DNA from: an uncultured Sutterella sp.
Lineage (GTDB): Bacteria; Pseudomonadota; Gammaproteobacteria; Burkholderiales; Burkholderiaceae_F
NCBI GenBank assembly: GCA_900553105.1
Contig: USCE01000105.1
Coordinates: forward strand, 1 to 5,196
Length of the DNA stretch: 5,196 nucleotides
Direction: 5' to 3'
This document shows positions 5,073 to 5,196 of this stretch, piece by piece. A model generated the notes under the pieces. The model had not been told where the DNA came from. It did no database searches and worked only from the letters and a program-made list of their open reading frames with translations. Position 1 is the stretch's first letter; every line of letters begins with the position of its first letter. The translations under genes and the position numbers were made by a program.

Positions 5073-5196
5073 ATGAGTTTAACCTTTTGGGCGGCGATTG
5101 TTATCGTCATCGTCACTATTTATGCATTAGTTAAACGTTATGAAACACGCTTAGTCTTGTGCGTTTCGGGTCTTGTGATGTGCGCCATCGCATTAG
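5073..5196 (+). CDS. Inner-membrane transporter, DcuC-like, 3'-truncated by window end
   Basis: Only the first 41 codons are present, with no stop before the window ends. A strong Shine-Dalgarno AGGAGA (5061-5066) sits 6 nt before the ATG, and the gene starts 15 bp after the amidohydrolase stop, so the two are very probably co-transcribed. Residues 5-20 are a hydrophobic helix (FWAAIVIVIVTIYALV), followed by the positively charged turn KRYETR (21-26) and a second helix beginning LVLCVSGLVMC. This in-out-in pattern and the KRYETR-LVL-GL-M signature recall the N-terminus of DcuC-family C4-dicarboxylate/anion transporters. With AbgA-like neighbours an AbgT transporter might be expected, but AbgT proteins start with a longer hydrophilic segment. 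Membrane location is confident; the family is a recollection-based guess. Confidence 0.75.
   Translation, partial: MSLTFWAAIVIVIVTIYALVKRYETRLVLCVSGLVMCAIAL

Overview
The window looks like one end of a draft-genome or metagenome contig from a Gram-negative bacterium, most likely a betaproteobacterium of the order Burkholderiales. A gut Sutterellaceae-type organism (Sutterella/Parasutterella group) is my best guess. The reasons are a Burkholderiales-style general porin ending in phenylalanine, an oxygen-labile [4Fe-4S] serine dehydratase, a LysR regulator, moderate-GC genes separated by a very AT-rich spacer, and an amino-acid/peptide-oriented gene set. The taxonomic call is inference; no marker gene is present.

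Layout. Bases 1-41 are not biological: they are an Illumina Nextera i5 index plus Read 1 transposase adapter left on the contig end. Coding sequence starts directly after it, so the first gene, sdaA (L-serine ammonia-lyase, 42-1177, +), lacks its N-terminal ~80 residues because the assembly stops there. It converges on a LysR-type regulator (1186-2139, -) with only 8 bp between the two stop codons. A 446-bp AT-rich region (2140-2585) follows, holding divergent candidate promoters, a candidate FNR-type box, a candidate LysR operator and a leader whose two hairpins compete around the porin Shine-Dalgarno. Then come an outer-membrane porin (2586-3695, +), a clear rho-independent terminator (3709-3751), an AbgA-like M20 metallo-amidohydrolase (3777-5057, +) and, 15 bp further on, the first 41 codons of an inner-membrane protein that resembles DcuC-type transporters and runs off the window.

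How the genes may work together (inference). The porin, amidohydrolase and transporter are co-oriented and could form an uptake-and-cleavage module: outer-membrane entry, inner-membrane transport and cytoplasmic hydrolysis of an N-acyl amino acid or p-aminobenzoyl-glutamate-like amide. The divergent LysR protein is the natural candidate regulator. SdaA, on the other side, turns L-serine into pyruvate and ammonia, which fits an amino-acid-using anaerobe.

I see no mobile element, CRISPR array, rRNA or tRNA, and nothing that amounts to a clearly new system. The most useful observations are the adapter contamination, the possible translational switch in the porin leader, and an AbgA-like subunit that sits next to a DcuC-like transporter with no partner subunit visible.
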